From Bradyrhizobium sp. CCGB12 (GTDB lineage Bacteria; Pseudomonadota; Alphaproteobacteria; Rhizobiales; Xanthobacteraceae): a DNA stretch of 64,000 bases. The stretch is taken from NCBI RefSeq assembly GCF_024199845.1, contig NZ_JANADO010000001.1, forward strand, positions 186,001 through 250,000, written 5' to 3'. The position numbers and the translations under genes were made by a program. The stretch's first letter is position 1; each line of letters opens with the position of its first letter. The notes under the pieces were generated by a model. It was given only the letters and a program-made list of their open reading frames with translations. It searched no databases and was not told where the DNA came from. Of this stretch, positions 54,487-63,873 are shown one piece after another.

Positions 54487-55680
54487 TCACTTGGCCGACG
54501 CCTGCGGCTGCTCGATCTTGGTTGCCTGCGGGTCGATCTTTTGGCCCGGGATCACCCGCAGCAGACCTGCGATCACCACGCGGTCATCAGGCTTCAGGCC
54601 GCTTTCGATCACGCGCAGGCCGTTGTCGACGGGGCCGATCTGCACCTTGCGCTGCTCGACCGTATTGTCGGCGTTCACGACGAGGAGGTAGCGGCCGCCC
54701 TGGTCGCTGCCGAGCGCGGTATCGGGAACGAGGAGGGCGCTCTTGTCCTGGTCGAAGGGCACCCGGACCCGGACGAAATAGCCGGGCAGCAGCGCCCGCT
54801 TGTCGTTGGGCAAGACGCCGCGCACCGCGAGCGTGCCCGTCGATGTGTTGAGGGTCGGCGAGACGTAATCGAGGTGGCCTTCATGCGGATAGCCGGTCTC
54901 GGTCTGCAGGCCCACCTGGACCGGCAGCTGTTTGAGGTCGGCGACGGTCAGCCCGCGGCGGGCCGCTTCGGCGCGGATGCGCAGGACGTCCTGCTCATTG
55001 ACCGTGAAGTTCACCCAGATCGGATCCAACGCGACGATGGTTGCGAGCTGGGTCGGGGAGGACACGCCGACGAGCTCGCCGACCGAAACCAGGTGCGCGC
55101 TGACGATGCCGTCGAACGGCGCGCTGACCTTGGTGTACCCGTAATTGACCTCGGCGAGCCTCGTATTGACCTGGGCCTGCTGGAGACTTGCCTGGGCGTT
55201 GTCGCGGGTCGATGTCGAGGTGTCGAGAGTGGCCTGCGAGACCGCCTGGCGCTGCACCAGATCGACCTGCCGCTTGAAATCGGCTTCGGCCTGCTTGAGC
55301 GTGGCCTGCGCACCGACCTCGGCGGCCTGCGCCTGCTCGAGCTTGAGCTTGTAGGTCTCAGGCTCGATCAAGAACAGCTGGGTGCCCTGCTTGACGAAGC
55401 TGCCGTCCTGATAGTCGATCGATTGCAGAAAACCCTGCACGCGCGCGACGAGATCGACGCTCTTGACCGGCGCGGTGTTGCCGGTCGCTTCGACATAGCG
55501 CGTCACTGCGCGCTGGATCGGTGTTGCCACGTCCACCTTGGGCGGCGGCGGAGCCACGAACGTGTTCTTGTCCTCGCAGCCGGTGAGCGCGATCACGGCG
55601 GTTGCCGCTGCCAGGGCCCGCCCGACCGGCCTCCACACTCCATGGCATCGTGCGGGAGATGCGGGATTCGCGCGCGTCAT
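54487..55680 (-). CDS. RND efflux periplasmic adaptor lipoprotein (AcrA-like)
   Basis: A 397-residue membrane fusion protein. The N-terminus is a lipoprotein signal with lipobox LTGC (AATAVIALTGC). It shows the lipoyl/beta-barrel arrangement (VARVQGFLQSIDYQDGSFVK at the first lipoyl half, a coiled coil about residues 105-170, and YTKVSAPFDGIV at the second half). The ATG at 55680 was chosen because it gives the signal peptide. First gene of the two-gene efflux operon. Confidence 0.92.
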   Translation of the reverse strand: MTRANPASPARCHGVWRPVGRALAAATAVIALTGCEDKNTFVAPPPPKVDVATPIQRAVTRYVEATGNTAPVKSVDLVARVQGFLQSIDYQDGSFVKQGTQLFLIEPETYKLKLEQAQAAEVGAQATLKQAEADFKRQVDLVQRQAVSQATLDTSTSTRDNAQASLQQAQVNTRLAEVNYGYTKVSAPFDGIVSAHLVSVGELVGVSSPTQLATIVALDPIWVNFTVNEQDVLRIRAEAARRGLTVADLKQLPVQVGLQTETGYPHEGHLDYVSPTLNTSTGTLAVRGVLPNDKRALLPGYFVRVRVPFDQDKSALLVPDTALGSDQGGRYLLVVNADNTVEQRKVQIGPVDNGLRVIESGLKPDDRVVIAGLLRVIPGQKIDPQATKIEQPQASAK

Positions 55681-55797
55681 TCGGTGGCCCCCGGTTGCTG
55701 TCCGTCGGGGCAGCAGGCTACCAACAAATTCCCCGCCGTGGAACACCATAGCCATGGCAGTCGCGGGCCTTGCACTGCAAACGGCGGCGTTGACAGA

Positions 55798-55811
55798 TTT
55801 GTCATGACAAA
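55798..55811. promoter_or_regulatory. perfect 14-bp palindrome TTTGTCATGACAAA
   Basis: A perfect 14-bp palindrome in the 227-bp gap between the divergent efflux operon and the solute-binding protein gene; TTGACAGA immediately before it extends the TGACA/TGTCA pattern. It is typical of a TetR- or MarR-type operator, but no such regulator is encoded in the window. Confidence 0.5.
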
Positions 55812-55907
55812 CGGCTTTTCACTGAGCGCACGATCGACCAGAATTGTGTCAAAGGCCGCGCGACTGAAGTGAGGCGTCGCAAGAAGAAAAGGTGAGGAGA
55901 AAATGAC

Positions 55908-56699
55908 ATGCCAACGCCGTTTCGGTCGGTTCTCGCCGGCCTCGTTCTCGCAGCGGCGGTCGCCATGCCCGCGCTAGCTGATGGCCTGAAGGACGAGATC
56001 GCGCCGACCGGCAAGCTACGGGTCGCGATCGCGATCAGCCCGGCAGGCGGCGCGTTCTGGTCGACCAAGACCGACGCCGGCTATGCCGGCGTTCCCGTCG
56101 ACCTCGGCAAGGAGATGGCGGCGCAGCTCGGCGTTCCCGTCGAGTATGTCGTGCACCAGAATTCCGGGCAGATCACCGATGCCGCGTCGAAAGGCACCTG
56201 GGACGTCACCTGGCTCCCCAAGGATCCCGAGCGCGAGACCAAGATGCTGTTCGGTCCGATCTACGAGGTCGCGGACGCCACCTATATCGTCAAGCCTGGC
56301 TCCAACATCACGAACTTCGCCGCGCTGGACCAACCCGGCGTCAAGGTCGCAGCCGTCAATGCCACCACCACCATGCGCGGCGCGGTCTCGCATCTGAAGC
56401 ATGCGAAGGTCGCGGGCTATCAGACCTATGACGAGATCTTCGGCCTTCTCAAGAGCGGCGAGATCGACGCCTTCGCGCTGTCGCGCGACCAGCTCAACAA
56501 GATGGCGCAGAAGATTCCGGGCACAAGGGTGCTGGACGAGACGTTCAAGAAGACGGTGACCGCCGTCGCCGTCCCGCTCGGCCATCAGCAGTCGCTTGCC
56601 TTCGTCACAAAATTCATGAACGAGGCGGTGACGAACGGCACCTTGCGCAAGGCCTATGACAGCAATGGCCTGAAGGACACGCCGATCCGTACCGAGTAG
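55908..56699 (+). CDS. periplasmic solute-binding protein, family 3 (orphan)
   Basis: A 263-residue secreted binding protein of the amino-acid type. The signal peptide is MPTPFRSVLAGLVLAAAVAM, ending near ALA. The mature domain shows GKLRVAIAISPAGGAFWSTK, YAGVPVDLGKEMAAQLGVPV and a hinge-linked second lobe. No permease or ATPase genes are adjacent, so it either works with a transporter encoded elsewhere or has another role. AGGAGA precedes the ATG. Confidence 0.85.
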   Translation: MPTPFRSVLAGLVLAAAVAMPALADGLKDEIAPTGKLRVAIAISPAGGAFWSTKTDAGYAGVPVDLGKEMAAQLGVPVEYVVHQNSGQITDAASKGTWDVTWLPKDPERETKMLFGPIYEVADATYIVKPGSNITNFAALDQPGVKVAAVNATTTMRGAVSHLKHAKVAGYQTYDEIFGLLKSGEIDAFALSRDQLNKMAQKIPGTRVLDETFKKTVTAVAVPLGHQQSLAFVTKFMNEAVTNGTLRKAYDSNGLKDTPIRTE

Positions 56700-56740
56700 G
56701 GCGCCTTGTTGCGTCGACACATCGATTGGGCCGCGAGCAG

Positions 56741-57003
56741 ATGTTCAGAGGTTTGGTTGCGGTCTCGATATCGCTCCTGGTTTTGATGCAGAATGCGCAG
56801 GCCCAATCGTTGACGGTCGATCCGGAGGCCATCGTGCCGTTGCCGGCGACGTCGCGGGCGTCGTGAATTTTTGCGGCGGCTGGTACCCCTACGGGCCGGT
56901 GACCACGCCATATTATGCAAATGCCGGCCGCGGTGCGGCCGGCAAGGTCAAGCAGCTCTGGCTCTATGCCGACAACGACCGCCTCTTGCGGCTCCGTAGG
57001 TGA
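56741..57003 (+). pseudogene. remnant of secreted dienelactone-hydrolase-like protein
   Basis: A start with signal peptide (MFRGLVAVSISLLVLMQNAQA) runs to a stop after 41 codons. A second frame continues as AGDVAGVVNFCGGW and KVKQLWLYADNDRLL before a stop at 57001. GGW and LWLYADND resemble the core of dienelactone-hydrolase-like alpha/beta hydrolases. The middle of such a protein, including the nucleophile, is missing, so this is a gene reduced by deletion and frameshift. Confidence 0.5.
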
Positions 57004-57143
57004 ATCTCCGCCGCGGCGTGGCCGTGAAGAATTTGGTCTGAACAACTGCGCAAATTGTCTCGTGCGTCAAACTGACACGGCTCTGTCATCAGGCGTCATT
57101 AAGGTCCCGAAAGTCGGCGTCAATCCTTCGGGGCAACACAACA

Positions 57144-58859
57144 ATGAAGACCAGATTTCTGACGACGGTCGCGATTTCCGCGGCCGCGACGGCGTTCGCG
57201 TGCGCCATGCCGGTCCTTGCGGACGATTTCGGCCGGGACCGCGATCACGGGCATGATCAAGGCGATCATCATCGTCATCCGCATGACATCCACACGGAAA
57301 CGCCGATCAAGCATCTCGTGGTCATCTTCAACGAGAATCGCTCGTTCGACCATTACTTCGCGACTTATCCGAACGCGGCCAATCCGTCCGGCTCGATCCG
57401 GTTCGTGCCAAAGCCACATACACCGAAGGTCAACAACCTCGCCAACGCCAATCTGCTGGTGCACAATCCGAACAACAATTCGGCCAACGGCACCGGCGCG
57501 ACCGACCCGTTCCGCCTCGATCGCACCCAAGCCAATACGAAGTCGCAGAACCACTCCTACACGCCCGAGCAGCAGGCCGTGGACAACGGCAAGGATGATC
57601 TGTTTCCCAAATTCACCGGCCGCGGCACCACAGGCGGCGTCGGTGCGTTCGGCACCAACGGTCAGGTCATGGGCTATTTCGACGGCAACACCGTCACCGC
57701 GTTATGGAACTACGCCCAGCACTTCGCCATGAGCGACAACAACTGGACCGACACGTTCGGCCCGTCGACGCCCGGCATGCTCGAGGTGGTCGCCGGACAG
57801 ACCAACGGCGTGCAGCCGGTTATCGGCACGACGTCGTCGATCGCCGACGGCCAGGGCGGCCTGACGCTGACCGGCGACACCGATCCGGGCCACGATGTCT
57901 GCTCGAGCACGACCAGCACGATGCTGATGCAAGGCAAGAACATCGGTGATTTGCTCAATGCCGAACGCATCAGCTGGGGCAGCTTCATGGGCGGCTTCGA
58001 CCTGACGCTCAAGAATGCCAACGGCACCACCGGTTGTACGCGCAGCACGTTCTCCAGCAACGTCAACGGCACTATCGTCGACTACACCCCCCACCACGCC
58101 TTCTTCCAGTATCACGCGTCGACGGCGAACCCGACCCATGCGCGGCCGAGCTCCGTCCATGCGATCGGCCATACCAATGACCTCAACGGCAAGGTCGATC
58201 CGGCCAACCACAATTACGACCTCGAAGACCTCTATGCTGCGATCAAGGCCGGCAACTTCCCGGCCGTCTCCTACGTCAAGATGCCGGCCTTCCAGGACGG
58301 TCACGCCGGCAACTCCGATCCGCTCGACGAGCAGGCCGGCAATGTCGAGCTGATCAACTTCCTCCAAAAGCAGCCCGAATGGCGCGAGACAGCCGTCATC
58401 ATCACTTATGACGACTCCGATGGCTGGTACGATCACCAGTACGTTGCGCCGAAGAACGCCTCGTACGATGCGACCGCCGATCAGGTCAACGGCCCCGGCC
58501 TGTGCGGCCTCGGTGCCAACAAGCAGCCCGCTCCGAAGGGCCTCGCCGGCAAGCCGGTGAACGGCCGCTGCGGTCCGGGCACCCGCGTTCCCTTGATCGT
58601 CGTCTCGCCCTACGCCAAGACCAACTATGTCAGCCACACCTACACGACCCAGGCTTCGGTGGTTCGCTTCATCGAAGACAACTGGCTGCACGGCCAGCGC
58701 CTCGGCGGCGGCTCGTTCGACGCCACCTCCGGCTCGATCATGGACCTGTTCGACTTCGCGCATGATCACAGCCATGACCTCCGGGCGGATGCGCTGTTCC
58801 TCGATCCGACCTCCGGCACCGTGATGACGAGCCCGTCGGACGAGCACCACCACCACTAG
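57144..58859 (+). CDS. secreted phosphoesterase (acid phosphatase / phospholipase C family)
   Basis: A 571-residue secreted protein. After a signal peptide (MKTRFLTTVAISAAATAF, cleavage near VLA) comes a His/Asp-rich stretch (DRDHGHDQGDHHRHPHD) and then the phosphoesterase domain: HLVVIFNENRSFDHYFATYP, NNWTDTFGPSTPGMLEVVAG, ITYDDSDGWYDHQY and GTRVPLIVVSPYAKTNYV. The family includes phospholipase C and the acid phosphatase AcpA. The sequence ends in four His, which may add a metal site. The cytochrome gene follows 13 bp downstream. Confidence 0.88.
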   Translation: MKTRFLTTVAISAAATAFACAMPVLADDFGRDRDHGHDQGDHHRHPHDIHTETPIKHLVVIFNENRSFDHYFATYPNAANPSGSIRFVPKPHTPKVNNLANANLLVHNPNNNSANGTGATDPFRLDRTQANTKSQNHSYTPEQQAVDNGKDDLFPKFTGRGTTGGVGAFGTNGQVMGYFDGNTVTALWNYAQHFAMSDNNWTDTFGPSTPGMLEVVAGQTNGVQPVIGTTSSIADGQGGLTLTGDTDPGHDVCSSTTSTMLMQGKNIGDLLNAERISWGSFMGGFDLTLKNANGTTGCTRSTFSSNVNGTIVDYTPHHAFFQYHASTANPTHARPSSVHAIGHTNDLNGKVDPANHNYDLEDLYAAIKAGNFPAVSYVKMPAFQDGHAGNSDPLDEQAGNVELINFLQKQPEWRETAVIITYDDSDGWYDHQYVAPKNASYDATADQVNGPGLCGLGANKQPAPKGLAGKPVNGRCGPGTRVPLIVVSPYAKTNYVSHTYTTQASVVRFIEDNWLHGQRLGGGSFDATSGSIMDLFDFAHDHSHDLRADALFLDPTSGTVMTSPSDEHHHH

Positions 58860-58872
58860 GACCATTGGTGAC

Positions 58873-60252
58873 ATGAACAGCCGCACTCTGTGGCTCCTCG
58901 GCGCCGGCCTGCTTTGTCTGGCCGGCGCCGTCTTTGCGGCCGAGACGCAAGGACTTGCCCAAGGATTTGCCCAAGGACTTCCCCACAGACTTGCCGAAGC
59001 GAATCCGGCGGGCGCAAACCCGAACCCGGTTCAGCTCAGGCGTCCGCCCACGGCTCCGCTGTCGTCAATGGCGCTGCTCGGCAAGGAAATCTTCTACGAC
59101 GCTTCGCTGTCGTCGTCCGGCGCGCGGTCCTGCGCCTCCTGTCACAGCCCGGACCACGCCTACGGTCCGCCCAACGACGGACCCGTCATGCTCGGCGGCA
59201 CCACGCTGTCGCGGCAAGGCGCGCGCGCCGTGCCGTCGCTAACCTATCTCGACCGCCTCCCGGTTTTCAGCATCGGCCCCGACAAGGGCGACGACGACAA
59301 TATCATCGACCTCGCGCAAATGGCGGCCATCGGCCAGCAGGCGGCGCGCACGACGAAGACCGCGGGCGGCACCGGCGCGTCGGCGAACATCGTGCCGCAA
59401 GGCGGCTTGTTCTGGGACGGTCGCGCCGACACGTTGCAGGACCAGGCGCTGTTTCCGCTGCTCGATCCCAACGAGATGGATGGCGGCAGCGCCGAGATCG
59501 TCGCAGACAAGCTTCGCCGCGCGCCCTACATGCAGCGCTTCGTCGAGCTGTTCGGCGCCGGCGTGCTGAAGAATCAGCGGCTGCTGATCGCGGAGGCGAT
59601 GTTCGCGGTGGCGCGTTATCAGGTGGAGGAGCCGAGCTTCCATCCCTACACCAGCAAGTACGATTACTGGCTCGAGGGCAAGGCACGGCTGTCCGAGACC
59701 GAATTGCGCGGCCTGCAGGTGTTCAACGACCCCGATAAGGCCAATTGCGCGGGATGCCATATCTCGGCGCCGACCCGCGACGGCCTGGCGCCGCTGTTCA
59801 CCGATCACCAATACGAGGCCCTCGGCGCGCCGCGCAACGCCACGCTCGGTCAAAACAGCAACCTTGACTATTTCGATCTCGGCGTCTGCGGCCCGCATCG
59901 CACTGACATTCCCGAGCAGACGCAATATTGCGGCATGTTCCTGACGCCGACGCTGCGCAACACGGCGACGCGCCACGCCTTCTTCCACAACGGCGTCTTC
60001 AATACCCTCGAGCAGGTGCTCGATTTCTACAATTTCCGCGACACAAATCCGGAAAAGGTGTTTCCGCGCGCAGCCGACGGCAGGGTGCGGAAATACGACG
60101 ACCTGCCGCAAAAGTATCATGCCAATGTCGATGTCAGCGATCCCCCCTTCGATCGCCATCCCGGCGAAAAGCCGGCGATGACCGAGCAGGACGAGGCTGA
60201 CATCATCGCATTCCTGAAGACGCTGACGGACGGCTACAAGCCGGACAATTAG
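58873..60252 (+). CDS. diheme cytochrome c peroxidase / MauG-like protein
   Basis: A 459-residue periplasmic diheme protein. After a signal peptide (LLGAGLLCLAGAVFA) is a short low-complexity segment with three QGLxQGF-like units, then the first heme motif CASCH (GARSCASCHSPDHAYGP) and the second CAGCH (KANCAGCHISAPT), with GGLFWDGRADTLQDQA between them as in the CcpA/MauG/MbnH superfamily. Either a peroxidase or an enzyme that modifies a partner protein; the phosphoesterase just upstream is the obvious candidate partner. Confidence 0.88.
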   Translation: MNSRTLWLLGAGLLCLAGAVFAAETQGLAQGFAQGLPHRLAEANPAGANPNPVQLRRPPTAPLSSMALLGKEIFYDASLSSSGARSCASCHSPDHAYGPPNDGPVMLGGTTLSRQGARAVPSLTYLDRLPVFSIGPDKGDDDNIIDLAQMAAIGQQAARTTKTAGGTGASANIVPQGGLFWDGRADTLQDQALFPLLDPNEMDGGSAEIVADKLRRAPYMQRFVELFGAGVLKNQRLLIAEAMFAVARYQVEEPSFHPYTSKYDYWLEGKARLSETELRGLQVFNDPDKANCAGCHISAPTRDGLAPLFTDHQYEALGAPRNATLGQNSNLDYFDLGVCGPHRTDIPEQTQYCGMFLTPTLRNTATRHAFFHNGVFNTLEQVLDFYNFRDTNPEKVFPRAADGRVRKYDDLPQKYHANVDVSDPPFDRHPGEKPAMTEQDEADIIAFLKTLTDGYKPDN

Positions 60253-60359
60253 GCCAGCGCAGGCGCAATCCGTTGATCAAGACACAGAGCGGACGGCTAT
60301 GTTACGCTATGTGGTCTTCCCCCCGACCGGACGGGACGAGGGATTGCTGGGGCCCAGCC

Positions 60360-61237
60360 ATGAAACGCGCGCTTCATCTCATTGTCCTGCTCGGAATTCT
60401 CTCGTTTGGAAACGGGAATCGCGCCTTTGGCGAAGAGGCTTCGATCGTCTCCATCGCGACACCGCGAGGGAGCCAGCAATCCTTCATCCTGATCAAGCCG
60501 GACCACGCAATCGCATCCGTCATCCTGTTCGCCGGCGGCAGTGGAAATCTGCAATTGAACAGGGTGCCGCCTCCCCAGGTGGGGCCATACGCTTTCGTGG
60601 CGGGAAATTTCCTCGTGCGCAGCCGCGTGAAGTTCGTCGCGCATGATTTCATCGTGGCCGTGATCGATGCGCCGTCTGATCGACCGCGGGGCATGAGCGC
60701 ATCGTTCCGCCTCAGCAAGGACCACGCGATCGACATCGGCGCCATCGCCGACTACTTGAAGCGCCAGGTCGACGTGCCGGTGTGGCTCGTCGGCACCAGC
60801 GCGGGCAGTTGGTCGGCGGCGCGCGGCGCCATCGCTGCCGGCCGCGACGGCATCGCGGCCAGCTCGATGGCCTCGTGTTGACGTCGACGGTCACGCGCAT
60901 TGCCCAAGGCTCGTCCCTGGCAAAACTATTCCCCGAAGTCGCCAGAGACTATCCGGACGGCGTCGTCAGCATGGCGTTGCCCGAGATCAGGGTGCCGACG
61001 CTTATTGTATCGCACAGCGAGGATGCCTGCGAGTTCACGCCCGCCGCTGACGCGCCGACGCTCGCAAAGCGCCTGACACGGTCGGCGAAGGTGGCGATCG
61101 TCCTCCTCAGCAGCGGCGACCCACCGAGATCCGACCCGTGCGAGGCTTATGCAGCACATGGCTATTACGGCATCGAGACGCAGGCGGTCGACAGGATAGC
61201 TGAATTCATCGTGGCAAACAGCAAGCGCGGGCCATGA
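60360..61237 (+). pseudogene. secreted alpha/beta hydrolase, frameshifted
   Basis: Starts as a secreted hydrolase: signal peptide MKRALHLIVLLGILSFG, then VILFAGGSGNLQLN, FIVAVIDAPSDRPRG and the nucleophile elbow VWLVGTSAGSWSAA. At about 60850-60870 the frame breaks (a stop follows at 60879-60881). The next frame continues with DGLVLTSTVTRIA, VPTLIVSHSEDACEFTP and the C-terminal HGYYGIETQAVDRIAEFI to 61237. So the gene would be whole apart from one frameshift. Confidence 0.75.
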
Positions 61238-61249
61238 TGCGTCGATCCC

Positions 61250-62323
61250 TCAGCGCGCCCTGATCTCCGCGTACTTCGCCATCGCGCGCTCGAACTTCCG
61301 GTTGAACAGCCACATCGCAGCGAGAATCTCGCGGAAGTTGGCCGAGCTGCGCGATCGGTCAGCCTGGCCGAAGGCGAAAATGCTGTTGTTGCGCAGGTGC
61401 TTCATGATCGTGGGGCTGGACACTCTGTAGTTCAGGAGATCGCCGGATTTGAGCGCGGACCTGGTCGGGGTCGGAACGATCTGGATCAGCTCGAACAGCT
61501 TCATCTGGTCGATCGGGTCGGGCAGCGTCTTCACGATTCCCGGGATCTCGCGGAACACATCCGCATGCGCGTTCATCAGGCCGTCGCGCACGTTGGTCCA
61601 GTGATTGAAGCGGTGGTCGGTGCCGCGGGCCCGCGCCTCCTCCTTGTCGTCGCGCGCGTTCAGTTCGGGATCGATTGCCGCGATCTCGCCCTTGATGGCC
61701 TCCCATTTCCTGCGGCCGTTGCGGTCTTCGGAGGGGCCGGTCTGGAAGCTGCCCATATAGGTGTTCGAACGTCCGTTGCGAACATTCTGCTTGCCGTTGG
61801 TCTCCGCATAGAACAGCCCGAGGCTGATGCGGCCGGCAGTTTCGGCATGAGCTGGCGCAAGTCCCTTGGCGCGCGCGATCGCCGTGGCGAGATCGACGAC
61901 GTCCTTGAACGGCGTCGCCGAGTTCTGCGCCCCCGCAGGCGGCGCCTCCATGATGTCGAACAGCTTTCCGTATTCGTCGATCAGCGGCTCGATGGCGGCA
62001 TCGAAATAGGCCGGGGGAATCTCGAACTTGTTGGGCCTGCCGATCCTCGACGGCATGGTATCGGTGAGATCCTTGTAAGCACTGATGACAGCAACGCGCG
62101 CGAGATAGAGCGCCTGGCCCGGCAGGTTCGGCAGCGGCACTTTCGCGTCGATCTGGCGCCGTCGCTCGGCCAGGATGGATTTGAAATCGGCGAGCGCGCG
62201 GTCATAGCCGGCGAGTGCCTCAGCTTGCCTCGCCGTGAGCGTGCCCTGCTGACCGACGGCGGGCGCCGTCACGAGCAGGGCAAGAGCGGTCAAGGTTGCG
62301 GCAACAAGATATCTCGGTCCCAT
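61250..62323 (-). CDS. secreted protein of unknown function with possible lysozyme-like fold
   Basis: A 357-residue secreted protein (signal peptide MGPRYLVAATLTALALLVTA). Residues 168-196 read LGLFYAETNGKQNVRNGRSN then TYMGSFQTG: a Glu (E174) followed 17 residues later by G-S-F-Q, a spacing like the catalytic Glu and G-x-x-Q motif of lytic transglycosylases. The C-terminal half has many charged helices. The enzymatic role is inference. It is convergent with the frameshifted hydrolase. Confidence 0.6.
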   Translation of the reverse strand: MGPRYLVAATLTALALLVTAPAVGQQGTLTARQAEALAGYDRALADFKSILAERRRQIDAKVPLPNLPGQALYLARVAVISAYKDLTDTMPSRIGRPNKFEIPPAYFDAAIEPLIDEYGKLFDIMEAPPAGAQNSATPFKDVVDLATAIARAKGLAPAHAETAGRISLGLFYAETNGKQNVRNGRSNTYMGSFQTGPSEDRNGRRKWEAIKGEIAAIDPELNARDDKEEARARGTDHRFNHWTNVRDGLMNAHADVFREIPGIVKTLPDPIDQMKLFELIQIVPTPTRSALKSGDLLNYRVSSPTIMKHLRNNSIFAFGQADRSRSSANFREILAAMWLFNRKFERAMAKYAEIRAR

Positions 62324-62431
62324 GGCGGGTTCCCCGGCGCTTGTCGAATCGTGGCCAGGGAGATCGTAAACATCAGACGCGGAGGCTGGCGAGATGCAAT
62401 CTTTCCCGAGCCTCTGGCTGCCGTTCTCCGT

Positions 62432-63757
62432 CTACAGCGCGCGTTTCGCGCTTTCCGGGGCGAGCAGGATGCCGATGAAGGCGCAGGCCGCGATCACCTC
62501 GAAATAGAGGATCACGGGGGTGAAGCTGCCGCTCGACGCCATCAGGGCGGTGCCGACCAGGGGCGCGATGCCGCCGCCCAGGATGATGCCGAGCTGCTTG
62601 CCGAGGGAGGAGCCACTGACGCGGACCTCGGTCGGAAACAGCTCTGCCGTGAAGGCCGCTTCCGGCGCGAACATCAGCGCGTGGATGATCCCGATGGAGA
62701 CGACGAGGCCCATGATGAGCAGCATCGGATCCTTGGTCGCGACGAGCTGGAAGTAGATCGGATACCAGGCCGCCGCGAGCAGGATGCCGAGTGCGATGAA
62801 CGGGCGGCGGCCGAACCTGTCTGAATAGCTCGCGATCAGCGGCACCATGCACATCTCCAGCACGTTGGCGACCATGGTGCCGAAGGTGACGCTGGACTGC
62901 GCCATGCCCAGCGTCCTGACGGCATAGCCGAGTACGAAGACCGTGCTCATGTACTGGAACGTGCTGTGCGCCATGTTGGCGAGGCAACCGAACAGCACGG
63001 ATTTCTTCCACGACCTAGCGACATCGAGCAGCGGTGCCTTCGGCCGCGCCGCCGCGGCCTGCACCGCCCTGAACAGGGTCGACTCGTCGACCTGAAGGCG
63101 GATGTAGCTGCCGAGCACCACCAGGACGAGGCTGAGCACGAAGGGCACGCGCCAGACCCATTGTGCAAAATCCTGTGGGGTCGAGATGAAGCCGAGCAGC
63201 GCGATGAAGCCGGAGGCCAGGATCACGCCGATCGGACCGGAGGCGTTGACGAAGGATGCGAAGAAGCCGCGTCTTGCCGAGGGTGCATTCTCCAGCGTCA
63301 GCGACACCGCGTTCATGTATTCGCCGCCGAAGGCAAAGCCTTGCACGAAGCGCAAGGCGACCAGCGCGATCGGCGCCAGCAGCCCGATCGAATCATAGCT
63401 CGGCAGGCACCCGATCAGGAAACTTGCGACGCCCATCAGCACGAAGGTGATCGTCAGCATCGCCTTGCGGCCGAGTTGATCGCCGTAATGGCCGAACACC
63501 ATGCCGCCGAGCGGGCGGGCGACGAAGCCGACTGCAAACGTCGCGTAGACCGCCAGCATGCTCGCGGTCGAATCCATCTTCGGGAAGAAGAAGCGATCGA
63601 ACACGATGGGTGCGGTGAAGGCGTAGATGAAGAAATCATAGTGTTCGATCACCGATCCGAGCGAGGACGCGACCACGAGCTTGCGGAACGCGGGCGTGAT
63701 CGGCGCCGCTTCGGTGCGGCCTGTCGCCCCGGTGACGACCTCTGCGGTGTTGCTCAT
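62432..63757 (-). CDS. MHS family MFS transporter (metabolite:proton symporter)
   Basis: A 441-residue 12-helix transporter. SLGSVIEHYDFFIYAFTAPI in helix 1, GHYGDQLGRKAMLT between helices 2 and 3, and RFVQGFAFGGEYMNAVSLTLE in helix 4 place it in the metabolite:H+ symporter family (KgtP/ProP type), usually importing organic acids. The next gene upstream is a FAH-family hydrolase, so a catabolic role for an aromatic or organic acid is likely. Confidence 0.9.
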   Translation of the reverse strand: MSNTAEVVTGATGRTEAAPITPAFRKLVVASSLGSVIEHYDFFIYAFTAPIVFDRFFFPKMDSTASMLAVYATFAVGFVARPLGGMVFGHYGDQLGRKAMLTITFVLMGVASFLIGCLPSYDSIGLLAPIALVALRFVQGFAFGGEYMNAVSLTLENAPSARRGFFASFVNASGPIGVILASGFIALLGFISTPQDFAQWVWRVPFVLSLVLVVLGSYIRLQVDESTLFRAVQAAAARPKAPLLDVARSWKKSVLFGCLANMAHSTFQYMSTVFVLGYAVRTLGMAQSSVTFGTMVANVLEMCMVPLIASYSDRFGRRPFIALGILLAAAWYPIYFQLVATKDPMLLIMGLVVSIGIIHALMFAPEAAFTAELFPTEVRVSGSSLGKQLGIILGGGIAPLVGTALMASSGSFTPVILYFEVIAACAFIGILLAPESAKRAL

Positions 63758-63873
63758 ATGTTTCCCCTCTTTGGCTTTTGCTTGTGTCGTCTCACATCAG
63801 GCGCGCCCGACCGGCGGCGACACGAGGCCGGCCTCGCCGCCGCCGGGGTGCAAGGATGTGTCGAATGGATCGC

